Program-made: the position numbers and the translations under genes | Source of the DNA: Trichuris trichiura | Lineage: Eukaryota; Nematoda; Enoplea; Trichinellida; Trichuridae | DNA length: 64,000 nucleotides | Direction of reading: 5' to 3' | Assembly (NCBI GenBank): GCA_037903355.1 | Contig: JBAJFE010000026.1 | Span: forward strand, 1 to 64,000 | Shown here: in pieces, positions 1 through 10,498 of the stretch | Position numbering within the stretch: the first letter of the stretch is position 1 | How the letters are laid out: each line of letters begins with the position of its first letter | The notes under the pieces: generated by a model | Told to the model about the DNA's origin: nothing | What the model saw: the letters and a program-made list of their open reading frames with translations, nothing else | Database searches by the model: none

Positions 1-216
1 TCGTCCTTTTCTCTTTTTTGGTCGATTAGACGATAGGCTGTCCGGAAAAGTTTTTCTCCTCGATCCTTTTCGCGAATTTCCAATGGTCCTCTCGGTTTGA
101 AATTGTCGTCCCCTTTTGAGCTGTCGTCCTTTGCTTTTTCTCGTCCACTTCCTTGGTCGATTTTACGATTTTGACAGTTTTCTCTGCTCCATCCTTTTTA
201 CGAATTTCCAATGGTC
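1..216. repeat. Two diverged copies of a ~130-bp segment at the window edge
   Basis: The word GAATTTCCAATGGTC occurs near positions 74 and 202, and GGTCGATT near 20 and 155, each set in similar T-rich surroundings. This gives a direct repeat of about 128-135 bp, with the left copy cut by the window edge. Read on the minus strand, both copies carry a lysine- and glutamate-rich peptide around DHWKF, but neither gives a convincing gene. From about 217 to 1750 I see no gene or structure. Confidence 0.55.
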
Positions 217-1754
217 ATCATCGAATCTCTAAAAGTTGAAAAAAATGAACGATGTTTAAGACTAAAAGACTCACCATCTTTCATTGCAACATGGAACTGG
301 TTTGTCCATCATTTCCATATGGCACCGTCATCCTGTTGTCCTGTCCAGCAATTGGTCTTTTCCAAATGGATCCTCCAACCGGCAGCATTTACCACTGGAA
401 TGAAAGAGCAGCGATCAGCAGTAGTCGCATAGGAGCAACTGCTCTGCAAGTCGGAACGAGCGAACACTGATTTTGAGCGTCTGAGTGTCGACCACAATAC
501 TTTAGTGGTATGCAAATCACTGATTGACCTGATAAAAGGTCGTTTGAGTAACCCACTTACTATTGACACATTGCTTGTAAGTATACAATTTTATCGTTTC
601 AGCGTATAAGAGGTTACGCTACATCTTACAAGTGCAAACATTAGCACTGACTACTATACGATTAAAACAAACAAATGCTCCAACAATTTGTTCCCTCTGG
701 CTGATATAATGAACTGATAACCTATTTCGTTGACCTTGAAGAACGATCGTATTTACTCTGATTGTATAAACATTGGGAGCAAAGAACTTTTTGAAATAGG
801 ATTATTCCTTTAAAAAGATATGATTTTGACGAATTCCTAAATGCTTAGTCTAATAACGTTCACTTAAAAGTTGTGTAATTTCTTTAGTAAGCGATAGGAA
901 AAGTAAAAGAAGAATAAAGTTATCGAGAAAAAGAAAAAATAATACTCTTTTCCATCAATTAGAATCTACAGTACTTCAAAATTACTCTAAAAAACTGTAG
1001 AAAAGTGTGATGAACAGAGACTGACTACAATGCATAGCAACTGATAAAAGAATTGAAAGAGGCTTTGTTCGTAAAACAAATTTGCTTTTTGATGTTCCGT
1101 CTTTAATGGGAAACTGAATTATTCGGTTTCATGGGTGTTTCCGTTTTCATGTTGGCTATACGTTACCTATTATCCGTAGGAATGTGAATCACAAAGTTGC
1201 AGTAGATTTTGTGAGCGGTCCGTTTCACGGGCAACTATCAATCGTCATTGAAAAAGAAAAACAAATTTAGGCTGGTTTTCCGGGCAAACTACATTACACA
1301 TGAAACACTCCCAAATAACTGCGAGTATTACTCCATTATTGCATTATACGAAAAGATAAGACGTATTGTTTTCTCATCTTTTCTTACAAAGTAGAGTTTT
1401 CAGGGCGGATTGTTGCTCGTCATTAACGCTGATTCAAAGGATCTTCGACAGGGTGCGATAAACCCTAAATCTCAACTTAATAAGAAAATACTAGCAACAA
1501 TAATTACATGTCTGAATATAGGTTGTGCTTTTACGGAAACTTTATGTTCATAATAAAATAGAATCACGGTTTAAGAGTTTCCATCGTAGAGGATTTATAT
1601 TCACAGCTATCCATTGTACGTGGGAATGAACTGGTGAAAGATTGTTGAAATGTCAATTATTTTCCAGTTTCTGATTTGGCCATCGTTTAAACTCTGTTTA
1701 AACCCGTTGAAGTTTGCATGTTGCGTGGTGTGCTCTATGTAGACATAAAATTGT

Positions 1755-1945
1755 CTTCGATAATCTTTTCTTCCTTCTTTTCTACCGTCTTGTTTCTGAA
1801 ATTTTGTTCCTTCTTTCTCTTTCCCTTCGTTCGCAGTTTTCTACCTTATTCCTTTCCTTCTTCTTTAATAGTCTTTCGTCGTTTCTTTTCTTCTTTCTCA
1901 TCTTTCTCATGGTGCCTTCTATGCTTCCTTTCCGTCTATTATATC
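1755..1945 (+). other. Long pyrimidine-rich tract
   Basis: About 190 bases consist almost entirely of C and T on the plus strand, with runs such as TTCTTCCTTCTTTTC. The open frames through it are only leucine/phenylalanine/serine-rich and reflect composition, not coding. It is a low-complexity tract. The flanks to about 2540 hold nothing I can recognise. Confidence 0.6.
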
Positions 1946-2539
1946 ATCCTGGTTTCTACGGCTTTCCTGTTCAATAGCTTTATTGTTGTCCACTTGCCAC
2001 TATGAATTTTATTCATTTGCGTTTCGTTCATTATTTTTCTGTTCTTTCTTTACCCGACCTTTACTGTATTCTTAAAGTTTCGAGCAAACAGGACAGTTGT
2101 TCGCTTTATCTCTTTGCTTCTCTACTCATACCTTTTATACACCGCCAACTTCAACCTGTTTAAAGAGAGCTTAAACGATGAGCACTTTTGAAACTGGAAA
2201 ACAATACGCAATACGCACTCTTCTGAAAACATTTGCTTTAAATCTAAAGCTGCAAGAAATCTATCGCTTTCTTTTGTAATTAATTCACGTCATACCGTTT
2301 ACGTGCGTTACTTTTCACGTTTAACTGCAAATACATAACAATATCCCGACGATGACAAAATAACTTTCAAGTCAGACGGACTCGCTTTCTTTTCACGCAA
2401 CTCTCACATTCAGCTGCAGTCAACATGCACCTTATTTAGTTAAGCTAAACACACCTTTTTTTCCTAAATGAAACACTTTTACGCACAGTTAAAATATGAC
2501 ATGTCAGTTTGACGTGCCTTCTTTTGACGCAAAAGTGAA

Positions 2540-5440
2540 AAGACGTTAGGTATCTGTTTGGCGAGCCTTTTTGTGACGCGAAACGGTTTCATGTGGCCTC
2601 CGGCAGCCCCCTCGCAGACCAAAAATTTGTCCACGCACCGCGGAGGCCTCATCAGTACTTTTGAAATTAGTGGTACCTGCTTTTCCTTTAACTACTGTAC
2701 CATTAATCCAAAAACTAGCATTTTATCATATTTCCAGCTGTCCGTTGTTCGCACGAGCACTGAAAAATCGGAATGGCACTAACCGTAAGCATAGGAGCAC
2801 TATGTTAGCTAGTTAAAAATTCCTGCATGCGCCCCTCAGAATATACAAGTGCGGCTCCATTGGAACACCACAATCATAGCAATATGCAGACTCCAAAGCT
2901 CTGTAGCGGGGCAGCACAGCCATCTGTTGGCAATACGCATTAAGGAGTACGATTGTGCCCGCAACTTTCCATTTCGTTTCGGATGAAGAGATAGCACAAA
3001 AAACTGCTTCGTTTTCGCTCAGCCTTTCCTTATCTTTTTCGCAGAAGCGTTTTGGCACGTCTGTAGCCGTCTCAAAAATAAAACCGTTCTCCTGCAAGCG
3101 TTCGACAGCTAGTGGCTATTTTTGAAAATACTACTCCCTTCTTATCGTTAACCTACTGTGCAAAGAATGTAAAAACAGAATTTTTTCTTATCTCCAGCAT
3201 CCCGTAGCTCAAACGGTCTCAGAAAAATCCGAACCATGCTGTCTTTATTAACCTACTGTATGAAAAATGTTAAAACAGAATTTTTTCATATCTCCAGCAT
3301 CCCGTAGCTCAAACGATCTCGGAGAAATCCGAACTATGCTCTCTATAAGTGTGGGGCTATGATATTCGCTACTTAAACTACTTCGTCTATGCGCGCCCTG
3401 GCTATACAAGAGCGGTTTCGGTCGAACACCGTCACAACCAAAACCTATAGCTTCCAGAAGCCAGAATAATGCAGGAATACGTTTATGCCGGCTGCGTTAT
3501 ATTTGGATTCAAATGAAGCCATCGCGCAGAAAAACGGGCTCATTATAGTTCTGCGTTTCCGTTCTCATAACAGAGAACCGATACTGCGCTACTGAAGCGC
3601 TCTCGCACACAAAACACTAGTCGGGCGCGCAGAGGAAGGCCTATGAGTATTTTTGAAAAACGTGGTACCTGCTTTTCGTACATCTACTGTACGAAGAAAG
3701 TAATTTCTCCTATTTCCAGCCTCCCGTGGCTCGAAAAACATCCGAATGCTGCTCTCCATAGCTATAGGAACATAATACTCGCTACGTAAAGTTCTTCGTC
3801 CATGCGCGGCCAGTGTATAGAAGAGCGCCTTTTGTCGATCACCGCGACAAACGAAACCTACAGCTTCTAAAGTCTCTATCCGACCCAGAGCATCCACTTA
3901 ACAGCAAGGAGGATGCACCGAACACGTTTTTGAGCACTCCTTTCGATTTAGTTTCAAATGAAGCCATCGCGCAGAAGAACAGGCTCCCTATCGGTCCGCG
4001 TATCAAATCCCACTCCGCAAGAAAGCTACAGCGCTACTACAGCCCTCTCCCTCACAAAAACCTTTTCGCCGCGCATGCGACGCCTAATTAGGATATTTGA
4101 AAATACTGGTACCTGCTTTTCGTTCATCTACTGTACGAAGAATGTAAAAAGACACGCTTTCATGTTTCTGGTCTCCCGTTGCACGAACGAGCTCCAAAAA
4201 ACAGGAATATGGCTCTGCGTAGGTATACGCGCATAATATTCGGCAGTTAAACTACTTCATTAACCGTGCCCCCAGGGCAAGGAAAAACAACTTCAGTCAA
4301 ACACCGCCATCAGGAGGTCTAACAGCTTCTAAGACTCGTACGCAACTCAACACAGCTGTATAAAAGCTAGTACGGTGCAGGATTTGGTTTCTGCCGCCAC
4401 TTTCCATTTCTGCTCGGATGATGGGATCACGAGCAAAAACACAGGGTGAGTTTCCCTCAGGTGTTCCCGTTCCCACTCCGCAGGAGCATCACAGCGGTTC
4501 TACGGTCCTTTCACGGACGAAAGAGGTATCCGGCGCGCAGCGGACAGCCTGCGAGTATTGTTGAAAATATCGGTACCTGCGTTTCGTTCACCTACTGTAC
4601 GAAGAATGTAAAAAAAGAACTATTTCTTGTTTTCGGCCGCGGATTGTCCAAACGAGCGACGAAAAATCTCAACATTGCTCTCCATAAGTATAGCGGCATA
4701 ATATTCGCTAGCTAAAGTACTTCCTCCATGCGCGCTGAATGTATAAAAGAGCGGCTTGCGTCGAACACCGCCAGGGGAACAAACGAAACCTATAGCTTCC
4801 AAAGTTCTACGCGACCCAACGTAGCTATTTAAAAAAAGGAATGATGCAGGAATACTTTTCTGCCCGCTGCTCTCTGTTTGGTTTCAAATGAAACCATCGC
4901 GCAGAAAAACAGCCTCGTTACCGGTCGGCACTTCCGTTCCCATTCCGCAGAGACCATTACAGGTCCACTGTAGCCATCTCGCCGACAAAAGATTTCTCCA
5001 ACGCGCAGGGGACGGCCTGTGAGTATTTTTGAAACTACCGCTACCTGCTTTTCGTTCATCTACTGTACGAAAAATGTAGAAAAGAGAAGTTTTTCATATT
5101 TTCGGCTTTCCGTTCATTACTCGACCTCTGAAAACTAGGAATATGCTCTGCGTAACGCATACTATTCGCCAGTTAAACTACGTCTTCTAGGTGCCTCCAA
5201 GCTTTAGAAGAGCAACTTTAGACGATCACGGCTATCAAGAGATATAATGGCGTCGAGGAGTCGTACGGGAACCAACACAGCTGTCTAAAAGCTAGAACAT
5301 TGCAGGATTATGTTTCTGGCGCTACTTTCCATATCGCATCGAAAGGGAAAGCGATCGCTCAGAAAAGCAGGCCGCTGTTGCTGAGCCTTTCGTTTCCCAT
5401 TCAGCTAAATGATCTTTGAAAGACCATCAAGGAAGACAGA
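2540..5440 (+). repeat. Tandem array of ~6 units of ~445-467 bp
   Basis: Landmarks recur in fixed order. GGTACCTGCTTTTC (or close variants) starts near 2673, 3664, 4109, 4573 and 5038 and is followed by a TACTGTACGAAGAATGTAAAAA-like word (absent as such in some units). Farther along come a CTTCGTCCATGCGCG-like word (near 3381, 3796, 4721) and TTTCAAATGAAGCCATCGCGC (near 3508, 3952, 4882, with degenerate copies near 2975, 4415 and 5340). Spacings are 444, 463, 467 and 458 bp. One unit is longer because it contains a 100-bp internal tandem duplication (3150-3249 and 3250-3349). Open frames inside are short and not conserved between units, so this is a non-coding satellite-like array. Part of the unit resembles the right half of the transposon at 32505-33415. 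Confidence 0.85.
3150..3349 (+). repeat. 100-bp tandem duplication inside the array
   Basis: TTAACCTACTGT begins at 3148 and again at 3248. The ~100 bases after each copy match closely, including ATCTCCAGCATCCCGTAGCT in both. The duplication is nested in one unit of the larger array and explains why that unit is ~530 bp rather than ~460 bp. Confidence 0.85.
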
Positions 5441-6310
5441 GTTTTAACAAATCTCACACTAACGATCACTGAAAAGAAACAGCGGAATGAAAACCATAAG
5501 CGCAAACGATCTTCTCAGATATCGGTACACTAGAGGAAAAGATAAGGGAATTGGGAAAGTCTCTTAAATTTTATTTAAAGTACAAAAAGGTTCACCCAAT
5601 ATCTACTTCATAATCTGAAGCGACAAACTCTTAGTTTCGGAGGACAAACGTTAAAGCATCTTGTACGTAGTTGAATGCAGCTGTTCGAACCTTTATGCAG
5701 AAGAAACTGAGCTGAACGTAAGTGAGCGATTCAAAGAACATAAGAAACATTTAATCTGGTTTAAATTTACTCATTTGAGGAGCAACGTCTCGCCGGTTTA
5801 ACACACTGAGCATTATAACTAAAAATTACATACGTACATTCATGATTAACAAAAATTCAGAAATCTAGGATAAGCTATGCTTCAGATGCGTAGCTGATCC
5901 TCAACTATTACTATCTCTGAGCCGTAACTACAGACTCTATACAAGACGTATTAGTGCAGAGTTAATACAGCACAATGAATTCATTTTCGAAGAACTAAAT
6001 TATCTCTGAAAGACGTTCAAGGAAAACGGATTTTCGACAAACCTGATAGAACAGATCACTGATAAAAGATTCAGCCATTGGCAGTTTTCTACAGGAGATT
6101 GAGCGCCAATGCTATAACTGATTCTTCCACGATATCGCTAGATTATGAGAAAGATGAAACAATTGGGAAAGTCTCTTGAATTTCAATAAGAGTTCGAAAA
6201 GGCCACCTATAATCTGTCCCACATTCTGAACCGACAACCCCTTAGTTTCGGGGGATAACCGCATGGCATTACGTACGAAATTGAATCCAGCTGCTCAGTG
6301 GGAACAGTAG
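5400..6310 (+). repeat. Direct repeat pair, ~300 bp each, ~611 bp apart
   Basis: Segments 5400-5700 and about 6000-6310 share ordered words: TTGGGAAAGTCTCTT at 5551 and 6163, CTTAGTTTCGG at 5630 and 6241, plus CTGAAAGAC/TTGAAAGACC and TTGAATGCAGCTG/TTGAATCCAGCTG. The constant offset of 611-612 bp shows a true direct repeat, diverged by roughly a quarter by eye. It lies just right of the satellite-like array. No coding frame is shared. From 6311 to 7450 I see no gene. Confidence 0.7.
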
Positions 6311-7453
6311 CACAGACTAATCTTGCGCTGAAGACGGGAACGGTGCCCTCCTGAAAGCTGCGCTTAACGAAATTTTTCACGGGATCGAAATTCCGTGCTT
6401 CAATTACGCAATAAGTACTTATAGTGTTATAGTTGTTCTATAGAGAGTTATGGATCAGACCGACGAAAAAATATAGCATCGAATTGCACTATTTTTTTAA
6501 AAAGACGAAGAAAGAGAAAAATTACAATCTTGTTACAAGGTACGATAAGTTTAAAAACTTTAAACAAAACATAGGCAAAGTCAGCAACATTCATGAAGGT
6601 TCGAACGAGAACTATTGTAAAAACAATTCTACGAGTCTTTTCAGTTGAAACATTACGCAAGAACTTAGCAATAGTTGAAAGGCGGAGTATTAACTAGAGA
6701 CTACTACGTTAGCAATTTCGTAAGAAGCCTTGGATGACGTAGAGCAACTATCAATGTCAAGCTTACCTTGATACGACATGGGACAGCTTGCGTTGAATTA
6801 CTGATCCTTCGTCTAAATGCACCGTGACCAAAAGCAAATACCGACAAGAAGAGTATGCAGGTTCAGTTATCGATAACCTAACCGTATTTTGAGATTTTAC
6901 AATATTTAAAGTAGCAAAGTTGAGGATTCTTCAACCGAAAAATTAATATTTCATGTTTTCATCGACTGCTCACGCATCAGCTTTCTCGCCGACATTCGAG
7001 AAACGATTCCATATTCTTCTTCATTTTACGACTTGATCAATTCTTGATATCTCTTTCGCGTAAACAATGCTTGAACGGTACAGAACTCTTACTAAGCTGT
7101 ATTTTTTCGCCACTCCACTCATACAGGTGAACGACAGTCACTTTTACCGCTTTAAACGCACAAAAATGTTCCGCTCTTTTTCTTTGCTGGTTGATCTGAA
7201 AGTAGGAGCGGATGAGAAATTAAAAGTAGCTTTAAGCTGACGGTTTTGAGTTTGCTTTCGCCCCAAAAGCTATGCAGGAAACTTGGACGGAGTAATAAAG
7301 CAAAAAACTGACAATGTGGTTTCTTCGTACCGGGACCGTATGTTTTCACAATGCAAAAGTTTTATTACGGAATAATTCCCGTTTAATGTGTTAAATAACT
7401 CCGGAGCTTTCGGGTCGACCGAGACCCGTGTTCAGCGGGTGTGACATACTTAC

Positions 7454-9702
7454 TGGAGTGAAACTTCGCCGTGTCAAATCCATTTTCACCATACAGAAAC
7501 TGCAAATAGAACGCACTTGTCCGTAGCCAGATCAGAAGTAACGACAGAAGCATCTGGATGACGCTACTGTCAGAATCTCGCAAGGTAACATTGTAGTTTG
7601 TCATAAGGCTTTCCAGACGTTTAATTATGCATCGTTGAGGATATCCCCTGCGGCCTGTCTTCATTGCCATGTCGATTAATTCCTGGAAACTTAAAACATG
7701 TAAACTTGCAAAAGGCAGCTTCATTTGTCACCTCTGGATCAGCCAGACCGTGAAAGAAGAATTTTTGCCTCTTCAAACCGCTTAGAATTTTTTGGATGAC
7801 AAATCTATGACTGCACGGGGACAAATGAAAGCATCTGAAAGAGAGTAAAGCCTAAAGGCATCTGTCCGCTCTCAAAATTTACCTAACCCAACATGCAAAC
7901 CACTTGAAACAGACTCATTTTAAAATTTCAGTAGCAAACCTAAGCTGCAAATATGTCTTATGCGTCGTACCGACGTTCCGTTGGCTTCCAGTTCGATCAT
8001 TAAGACTAAAGAATTAACCAGGAAGGTTTTTCCAGACCATCAGGAAAGACGGCTCTAAACATAAGTCTTCGATTTTTAAAAGTTTGAAACGATACAGTCA
8101 ATGATTCACTTGTTAGTTTAAGTCGTTTAAAGTACCAGTTCTTGTCGCATGCAACAAATGCTCTATCTGCTTCGCTTCTTCAGCTCGTTTGCTGTTCAAG
8201 CTGGTTTCCAATAACTTCTCTGAAAGTCACGGAAATTGATAAGATTCAGGTTTACTCAAAACATGCTACTATTTGCACTGAGGAAATCGATGTTGCCTTG
8301 GTTTTTCACATGTTATGCTAATGTGCAGAGGAGAGAAGTTAAGGAGTCGTTTGCTTAATTTTTTAAGTAAGAAAAAGATCAGCAACACATCTAGTCAGCT
8401 GGTGATTAGATCTCTGCGGTGGCGAAACTCTGACCGCACTACTTCAACAGATAGTGAACCTCACTTCTCTTAATCCGTAAGGGAAGGCTCAAACGAGTTT
8501 CACCGATAAATGAGACAGCAACAGCAGCACGATGATACAAAAGAAACTACTGAACGATTGTACAGTGAAAGTTTTTCCCCTGTTGACTCATTGTTTAAAG
8601 ACACTACATCGCATTTAACCGTTAGAGCTTTCCTTGTGTTATTTTGTTAGTTTTTTTCTCCGCAAAATAATTTACGTTAGATCTTGCACCCCAAAATATA
8701 TGCTACGTTTTGCGTATGTGCGGAAGTGGTGCACCTGCCTTCTGAAACACATGTACTGTAAAAAAGTTGAATTCGAACTATCATGATTAACAGGTTCAGT
8801 GCTAACTGAAGCTCTATTGTTTATGCCTTTTAACGGCAAGGAACCACTCAATACTCGACGGGAGAAACAAAATTTCGTCAATGAATTCCAACTACTGTGT
8901 TGGAAACGATGTCAAATGAGCATCTGACTCGGTGACCCAAAATTACTAACAAACGTTTGTGTAATGATGAAAATGTTTAACAATTTTGCAGATTTCAGGT
9001 AATTTTTTTGTGTCATCGTGAGAAGGATAAACTACGACGGTTGTCTGTAAGTAGACCACGATCTAGACATTTTCACTACGAAAGTAAGTTTTCCCGACTG
9101 CAATTCAATTTTCATAAATAAATGTTCCAGATTTCTTGTTGCTGCCTACTCACTCACAAGCAGTCGTCATTATTTAACCTGCCGACGATGGGATAAGAAG
9201 TTTTAATGTTTTCAAAATTACTTAGTCACGATAGATCGTCGCATACTACCAATTGCGCTTCACAATAAATAAATTGAGAATAATCTATAAAAGCCAACCC
9301 AGACTATTATTCTAATAATTTCATCATCGATCAGTCAAACTACCATTTACAGGCTTTAGTTTGAATGATCGAGTCCCTACACTGTGCGGCATGAAAAAAA
9401 ATTCAAATGAAGAATTAAAGCATGGAATACCTATTAGAGTGTCCATTCCCGCATCCGGAAGATTCAGCGTGTCTCTTACAGCCGGTTTACCGCAGCTATC
9501 TAATGGAGTGATCACTTTTCGCGTTTTCTATTTGCCTAAATATAACATTTAATTTGAGCAATGAAGAACGGTGGTGACAACAAACTTTTTTGGTCAGGAT
9601 GATATCTTGAACACCTAATGCAAAGCCATGAAGTTGCAGGTAAGTAGTGAACAGGCGGGAAAAGCAAGAAAGAAGTCGGCAAGCCACTTCTGGCCCAAAA
9701 AG
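7454..9702 (-). pseudogene. Diverged partial RNA polymerase I largest subunit (RPA1), probable relic
   Basis: Minus-strand exons match the middle of POLR1A/RPA1, the catalytic largest subunit of the nucleolar polymerase that makes rRNA. Exon 9586-9702 encodes LFTTYLQLHGFALGVQDI (family: LFTAYLQL..GFTLGVEDI). Exon 9431-9527 encodes SCGKPAVRDTLNLPDA. Exon 7732-7851 encodes ILSGLKRQKFFFHGLADPE (family: FLTGIKPPEFFFHCMAGRE). Exon 7554-7682 encodes the bridge-helix region, LIDMAMKTGRRGYPQRCIIK. Exon 7454-7499 encodes FLYGENGFD. Splice borders are clean and phases agree within each neighbouring pair. However, the near-universal block with the SGAKGS motif should lie between 7852 and 9430 and I cannot find it; bridge-helix residues are altered (DTAVKT to DMAMKT); and the C-terminal third is absent below 7450. 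One intron lacks its GT donor. I favour a decaying fragment, but a very diverged functional gene with unseen exons is possible. Confidence 0.6.
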
Positions 9703-9810
9703 CTGAAAAATAAAAGTTGAATCCTCAACTCAACCACTCGGCCGAATACAACCTCACAAACTGTTGTTCTAACCGCACAGAAGCAAAGAAAATGTAAAAA
9801 CTCTTATATC

Positions 9811-10498
9811 GCCTATGCCAGGGGTGGGGAACCTTTTTGGTGCCGCGGGCCGTATAGCATACTTAAACGAAAAACCGCCTGCTTTATTTGCACGTATGTT
9901 TATTAAGTCATTTCTAATGGGATGCTTGGAACTGCTTTTCTCTGGCGAGGAAACTCCGAGATAAAAGGCAGAATTTTGAGAGAATTCTGCAACCCAGTTA
10001 TAAAGAACATAATTGCAACTGCAGAAAACGAAATAAGCTTTCTGTACTTCGAAGACGTATATGACAGGCGACAGGCGCAAACCGTTGAGAACGATAGCAA
10101 AAGAAGGCGAGAACGACGCCAGTGACTACTGAGACCAAAAAAAGCAGAAGTGCTCTAGCATGCTTGACAGTCGTTATCTCGAGCAAAGCAATGGTCCACG
10201 CCACTTACGCACGCACACACACTATAGTAGCGCCTACTGCTTGTCATCGAGGACTAACAATGTCGGTTTATCGACAGAGAGCTGTCAGCAACGCAGTCTT
10301 CCGAGCCAGCCTGACGCTCCCTGACTTTTACGCAAGGTTTATGTTCTTACTAGGATTCACATAAAACACGTTTATCGCTTTATGAAAAATAACTTTCTAC
10401 AATCACAATTCACCGAATCTCGCATCCATGTGCGGTTGCCCCAGCGCGTGGGCGGAAAATGGCCTCGCGGGCCGGACGTTCCCACCCCTGGCCTATGC
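9811..10498. mobile_element. Non-autonomous hAT element (MITE), 672 bp, with 8-bp target duplication
   Basis: The element runs 9819-10490. Its left end reads CAGGGGTGGGGAACCTTTTT, and its right end is the inverted counterpart CAGGGGTGGGAACGTCCGG, followed on both sides by G+C-rich sequence with CGGGCCG. It is flanked by a perfect direct repeat, GCCTATGC, at 9811-9818 and 10491-10498. Short inverted ends starting CAG with an 8-bp target duplication are the hallmark of the hAT superfamily. The interior has only short open frames and no transposase signature, so it would depend on a transposase supplied elsewhere. It sits just upstream, in minus-strand sense, of the RPA1-like fragment. Confidence 0.9.

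Noticed and set aside
1714..2005. Overlapping leucine/phenylalanine-rich open frames that look like membrane proteins
   Set aside because: They lie in a C/T-only tract; the hydrophobic composition follows from pyrimidine codons, with no splice or start context.
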